From assembly GCA_964058845.1 (NCBI GenBank), contig CAXKVR010000195.1:1-64000 (forward strand): a stretch of 64,000 bases of DNA. The letters are read 5' to 3'. The position numbers were made by a program, and so were the translations under genes. The notes under the pieces are model-generated. The model searched no databases and was not told the DNA's origin. It was given only the letters and a program-made list of their open reading frames with translations. The stretch is from Carex sylvatica (taxonomy: Eukaryota > Streptophyta > Magnoliopsida > Poales > Cyperaceae). Below are positions 59,456-64,000 of this stretch, piece by piece. Positions within the stretch are counted from its first letter, which is position 1. Each line of letters begins with the position of its first letter.

Positions 59456-62400
59456 ATGCCACCATGGTGGGGAAAATCTTCATCAAAAGACACAAAGAAA
59501 AGAACAAAGGAAAATCTCATAGATACATTGCACCGTTTCATTAGCTCCAGCGACCAAAAAAGTCCCACCGAATCAAAGGGGAGCAAGAGAAAAGGCAATA
59601 ACATAGTATCCGCAAAGGGGTCTCAATCCAGGGCTGAGTCACGTGCAACCTCGCCGTCAAAGAATGTCTCAAGATGCCAAAGTTTCTCAGACCGTCCACA
59701 GCCACTCCCTTTGCCGCACCGCCCAGCTGTGACTCGAACTGCATCAGAGGTCGGCATTTCGCGGCCGTTATTGGAGAAGCGTGGAAAACCTCAGCTTCTG
59801 TTGCCGCTTCCAACACCTACCAACTGTCTTCTAAAGAAGCCTGAGACAAATGAAGCCTGTGGAACTGATTTTCCTACTCCAGCATCTAACTCTAGCAATT
59901 GTTCGGTGGACAGTGATGATCCGGGGGTTGGGTCCCAGCTCCACAGCCCTGTGGGGACCGATGTTGAGAATGGTCCTCGGCCTGTTAGAAAGAACCATGC
60001 AAGGTATGTCTCAATTAATGCAATGAAATAGTGGTCTTTTTGTATTATTTTGGGAAAAAAGGGTGGTCTGTTTTTGTTTGTTTTAGCTTCATGTTATAAA
60101 TTATAGTAAAGAGGTTGGCTTTTGTGTGAAAATTTTGCTATCTGCTGGATATGCTGAACAGCAACTTACCATTAGGTATTGTCTGCAAATACCTGCCATT
60201 GTATGATTGTACAAAACCAATTGTTGCTACTGGTGTTGTTGTTCTGGTGTACCTCTTAGTGGCAGTACCCACAACTCTGGTGAATTCCCCGATGAAATGT
60301 CCAACAAGGCTCATTGAAGCACCTCCAATAAGAAACAGTCAGAAGATAGCACCGACACGATTACAAATCAGTCTTTGTGGAGTTTTGAATTGTACTATAG
60401 GTAGTTATGTACCGGCACTCAATCAGTGAAGGTACTCAATTATTGGTACTATTGTAAAATACTTACACTGGTATGTAGTCCTCTTGTGACTGTACTAGAC
60501 TTGTTTGAACTGTATTACATAAAAGCTCTATGAATTGAGCATCTGCTTTTCTTTTTTTTCTTTTTTTTGTACAGTACTGTACATAGAGACATTCCTCTTG
60601 GCATCCCTCAAAAATATACGAGAGAGCTTCCAAGGCCAGCAAACATATCTCTTGCAAATCGTAACCTCTCAACATCACCTAGAAGTGGGGTTCCCATAGA
60701 CAACTATCAATCTGGACCTCACAATGCCCGACATGCAAGCACACTTGAAAGTGCCCCAAACAGCCTGATGTCAAGCCCTTCTAGAAGCCCTCGAAGAATT
60801 TGCCCCGATCAGATCCCCACCTCGGCCTTCTGGGCTGTTAAGCATAATGCACACGAAGTGACCTTCCTTGGGTCAGGTCAGTGCTCTAGTCCCGGATCAG
60901 GTCAAACTTCCGGTCATAATTCGGTCGGAGGGGACATGCTAGGTCAGTTATTGTTGCAACAACCTAGCCGGGGTAGCCCTGAGTGCTCGCCGCTACCTAG
61001 TCCAAGAATGACAAGTGGACCCAGCAGTAGGATACATAGTGGCAGTGTCTCTCCACTGCATCCACGGGCTGGGAGCATGACACCTGAGTCACCTACAAAC
61101 GGTAGTCGACTTGACGAGACAAAGAAGCAGACTCATAAATTGCCGCTTCCTCCACCACCAATAACTATTTGTAATAGTTCACCGTATTCGCCGAATAATT
61201 CTATGGCTAATAGCCCTCTAACCATACCCAAGAGCCCTGGGAGAACTGAGAACCCTCCTAGCCCTGGTTCCCGTTGGAAGAAGGGGAAACTTCTTGGTCG
61301 GGGCACCTTTGGCCATGTATATGTTGGATTTAATAGGTATGTATTTGATTTGTCTATTATGTTTTTTTGCATCTATTTTCTGATTCTGATTGAATTGGTG
61401 CTGTTTCCTGCAATATCCCAATGTCATTGTCAATACACCAACAAACACCACAAATTATGTAATAAATATCAATGTATGCTGCTTGTGCAACTGAGAATCG
61501 TAACTATCTAGATTGCAGAGGTACTGATATGACCATTTTTCTCATTTTTTGTTTCTTTTTTTGTGGAAATCAGTGATAGTGGTGAGATGTGTGCAATGAA
61601 AGAAGTGACCATTTTCTCTGATGATCCTAAATCAAAAGAAAGTCAAAAACAATTGCGCCAGGTAAATGTTAATACTATAAATCTAACTTAGTGATGCTGT
61701 GTTAGAAAGTAGAAGTATTATTATGTAATTCTGAATTAATGCTCACGATTTGTTTTGGTTGAAAACTTTGGGACAGGAAATATTTCTTTTGAGCAAATTG
61801 CGTCATCCAAATATAGTACAATACTATGGATCTGAGACGGTAATAATATTTTTTTAATTTTGACATGCATCCAGTGACAACTTGAGCTTTGTTCTTCTAT
61901 AGTCAGATCAATATTTTTCTTTTCCTGGTTAGGTTGAGGATAAACTGTATATATACTTGGAATATGTTTCTGGTGGTTCTATACATAAGCTTCTACAAGA
62001 ATATGGGCAGTTTGGAGAACCCGCCATTCGTAGTTATACCCAACAGATCCTTTCGGGTTTGGCCTATTTGCATGCAGAAAACACAGTGCATCGGTACTGA
62101 CATCTTACTTTCCTATTTTTCACTTGTTTTTTCTTCGTTGAGTTTATTTTTTATATGCTTTCTAGCATGATTTACTGATGATGCATTTTTTATATTCACA
62201 GGGATATCAAAGGTGCAAATATACTTGTAGATCCTAATGGCCGTGTCAAGCTGGCTGATTTTGGGATGGCTAAACATGTAAGTCACTATGATAGAAACTG
62301 AGATATGATTACTTAATCAGCGAAATCTATGTTGTAGTTTCCATTTATTTTAAAACACTGAAGACATACTGATATGTTTGGCGAATCCATATTTGCCTCT

Positions 62401-62934
62401 TTGTATTGAGCATGACTGCATTTCATGATTAATTGACATTATCAAGTTTGGATGTCTTATTTATTCTACTCTTACTATTTCCAGATATCTGGGCAATCAT
62501 GCCCTTTTTCATTCAAGGGTAGCCCCTATTGGATGGCTCCTGAGGTAATATATTTCATAAATTATTTGGTGACAATTTGAGGATTGCTCCACGGACACCA
62601 CACCCTTAGTGAACTAAGAAAAGACACCATATCCACAAATACTTTTCTTAGTTCCACTCAAAAGGTGCATGTGAAATAAATTGATGTTCTAAGGGTGCTG
62701 GCAGACCACGGAAGCATGTAACTCGAATTACTACCATTTAATTTTACTAATTTCTTTAATGGAATTTTTAATCAATTATTCTTCCTCGTTTTTCTCTTAT
62801 TCTTGTCCTTTTAATGGTTTGTATAGGTTATAAAAAATGCAAGTGGTTGTAATCTTGCTGTCGATATTTGGAGCTTAGGATGCACTGTCCTTGAGATGGC
62901 CACCTCAAAGCCACCGTGGAGCCAATACGAGGGG
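59456..62934 (+). CDS. YDA: YODA-like MAP kinase kinase kinase, 5' part
   Basis: Coding exons 59456-60003, 60575-61336, 61574-61661, 61777-61839, 61933-62093, 62202-62277, 62485-62544 and 62827-62934 join in frame; the rest lies beyond the window. The start [16 protein letters not shown] is typical of YODA. A long Ser/Pro-rich regulatory region with [21 protein letters not shown] and [16 protein letters not shown] follows. The kinase domain starts [19 protein letters not shown], has the catalytic Lys in [15 protein letters not shown] (catalytic Asp), [12 protein letters not shown] and [21 protein letters not shown] acts at the cytosolic top of MAPK cascades in stomatal, embryo and inflorescence patterning. 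An out-of-frame ATG in a CCACCATGG context lies 8 bases after the start. Confidence 0.94.
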
Positions 62935-62995
62935 GTCAGTATCTACAATATAATTTGCTTTCGTCATTTTCCTACTATATCTTGGATAACTATCC

Positions 62996-63563
62996 GGGGC
63001 GGAATTAGAAAATTTAGATGGGGGGCAGTACTGTAAAATGAATAATATAAATATGTGGAATTCTAACCACTAGGCTACAAGCACAAGCTTGACATTTTAT
63101 GAGGGGGGACTAAACTCAAGGGTAAATTTCACTGGAGGTCACTAAACTTTGTCCTTTGTCCCGAATTGGTCACTCGAGTTTGATTTGTCCCTCTGTAGCC
63201 ACTGACTTTTTATTTGTCCCGATCAAGTCACTCTATAACTTTTCCAAAATACTAATGGATTAGGCTAATCCATCTCCATATCACTTTATATTTTATTAGT
63301 TTTTTGGATGGAAAAGTTACATAGTGACTTGATTGGGACAAATGAAAAGTTCAGTGGCTACGGAGGGACAAATCAAACTTGAGTGACCAATTTGTGACAA
63401 AGTACAAAGTTTAGTGACCTCCGGCAAATTTTACCCTAAACTAAATAAAAATTTAAAAAGAAGAAGAAGAAACTTTAATTAAATTTCAATATACATTATT
63501 AAAAAAAATTAAATCATGGATGTGGCTAAGCACCCCCTGGCTAACCTTTAGATCCGCCCCTGA
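62996..63563. mobile_element. Nested foldback elements in the last visible MAPKKK intron
   Basis: The outer ends CCGGGGCGGAATTAGAAAAT (62995) and inverse CAGGGGCGGATCTAAAG (63545-63561) enclose an inner hairpin at about 63116-63440. Its arms AAGGGTAAATTTCACTGGAG and AGGGTAAAATTTGCCGGAGG pair, reading GGTCACTAAACTTTG inward. Sequence around 63255-63290 forms the loop. No coding capacity. Confidence 0.72.
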
Positions 63564-64000
63564 TAACCATATCAGATGTTTTGTATTGGGAAATGCTAGT
63601 ATTGGCAATATCAGTCTTTTCTAACAAATACATAAACTAGACAACTGTCAGTATGGCACTGGTAACAGTTTGTTTTGGACCAAGCCTTCCTAATTGATGT
63701 TTTGACGAAATTCCCAGCAGATGCTCAACACATTCCCAACATGTACTAGATCAATAAATCTTTGATATTTAGCACCAGGAAATATTTTACCCACGAGTTC
63801 ATTTAGATGTAAGAGCATCTGCATCTGCATTGGAATTTTTTTTTATCTCTAAAGTACACGTGGCACTTCCTATTGTAATTTTGGGATGTAGCGTAATTTC
63901 TAATTTAGTAAGTTTTCTATTAATGAAATCGCTTTCTAACTATTTCTATTGGTTCTTGTTCTCTCTTCCATAATAATAATTACAACGTGGTCAGTAAAAG
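63564..64000. other. MAPKKK intron continues to window end
   Basis: No kinase exon following SQYEG was found before 64000, so the intron exceeds 1 kb. Nothing else recognised. Confidence 0.5.

Overview
The window is nuclear DNA of a flowering plant, almost certainly a eudicot. The evidence is multi-exon genes with short AT-rich GT-AG introns, typical plant families (CYP86A, NHL, LDL demethylase, YODA-type MAPKKK, plastid NCS1 transporter) and a dense load of plant transposons. I cannot name the species. Exon structures come from joining reading frames across GT-AG (or GC-AG) junctions by eye; the joins listed keep frame.

Layout, genes: the 3' part of an MPDU1-like PQ-loop gene (+, 2-2354, two U12-type introns); a chloroplast-type FAD oxidoreductase (-, 2672-6798) with an exact 136-bp tandem duplication over a splice acceptor; an alpha-L-fucosidase (+, 7118-9632); an LDL2-type histone demethylase (+, 26809-29741); a thioredoxin-like 3-3 gene (-, 30313-31084) sharing a short divergent promoter with a TMEM208 gene (+, 31419-32974); a PLUTO-type plastid nucleobase transporter (-, 34180-35924, one GC-AG intron); an NHL/LEA_2 protein (-, 43087-43812); an intronless CYP86A (+, 47667-49286); and the 5' part of a YODA-like MAPKKK (+, from 59456, running off the end).

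Layout, mobile DNA: a young Ty3/gypsy chromovirus (about 10316-20617), whose 3' repeat runs past the LTR into a second primer-binding site, sits just inside one arm of a diverged inverted repeat (10264 / 24105). A 5.3-kb MULE (36462-41744) has 430-480-bp terminal inverted repeats and a perfect 10-bp target duplication, and carries remains of a GRF zinc-finger gene and a FAR1-type transposase. A decayed PIF/Harbinger element lies at about 52317-56671. Most striking is a family of ten roughly 400-bp hairpin elements (six back to back at 24117-26663, others at 42.0, 50.1, 50.35 and 52.6 kb). They share inner cores but carry different outer arms, most lie in TA or GA microsatellites, and one abuts the LDL2 gene.

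The host genes are unrelated housekeeping or developmental genes, not a pathway cluster. The biology of interest is in splice-site oddities, divergent promoters, upstream ORFs in the MAPKKK leader, and the layered transposon history.
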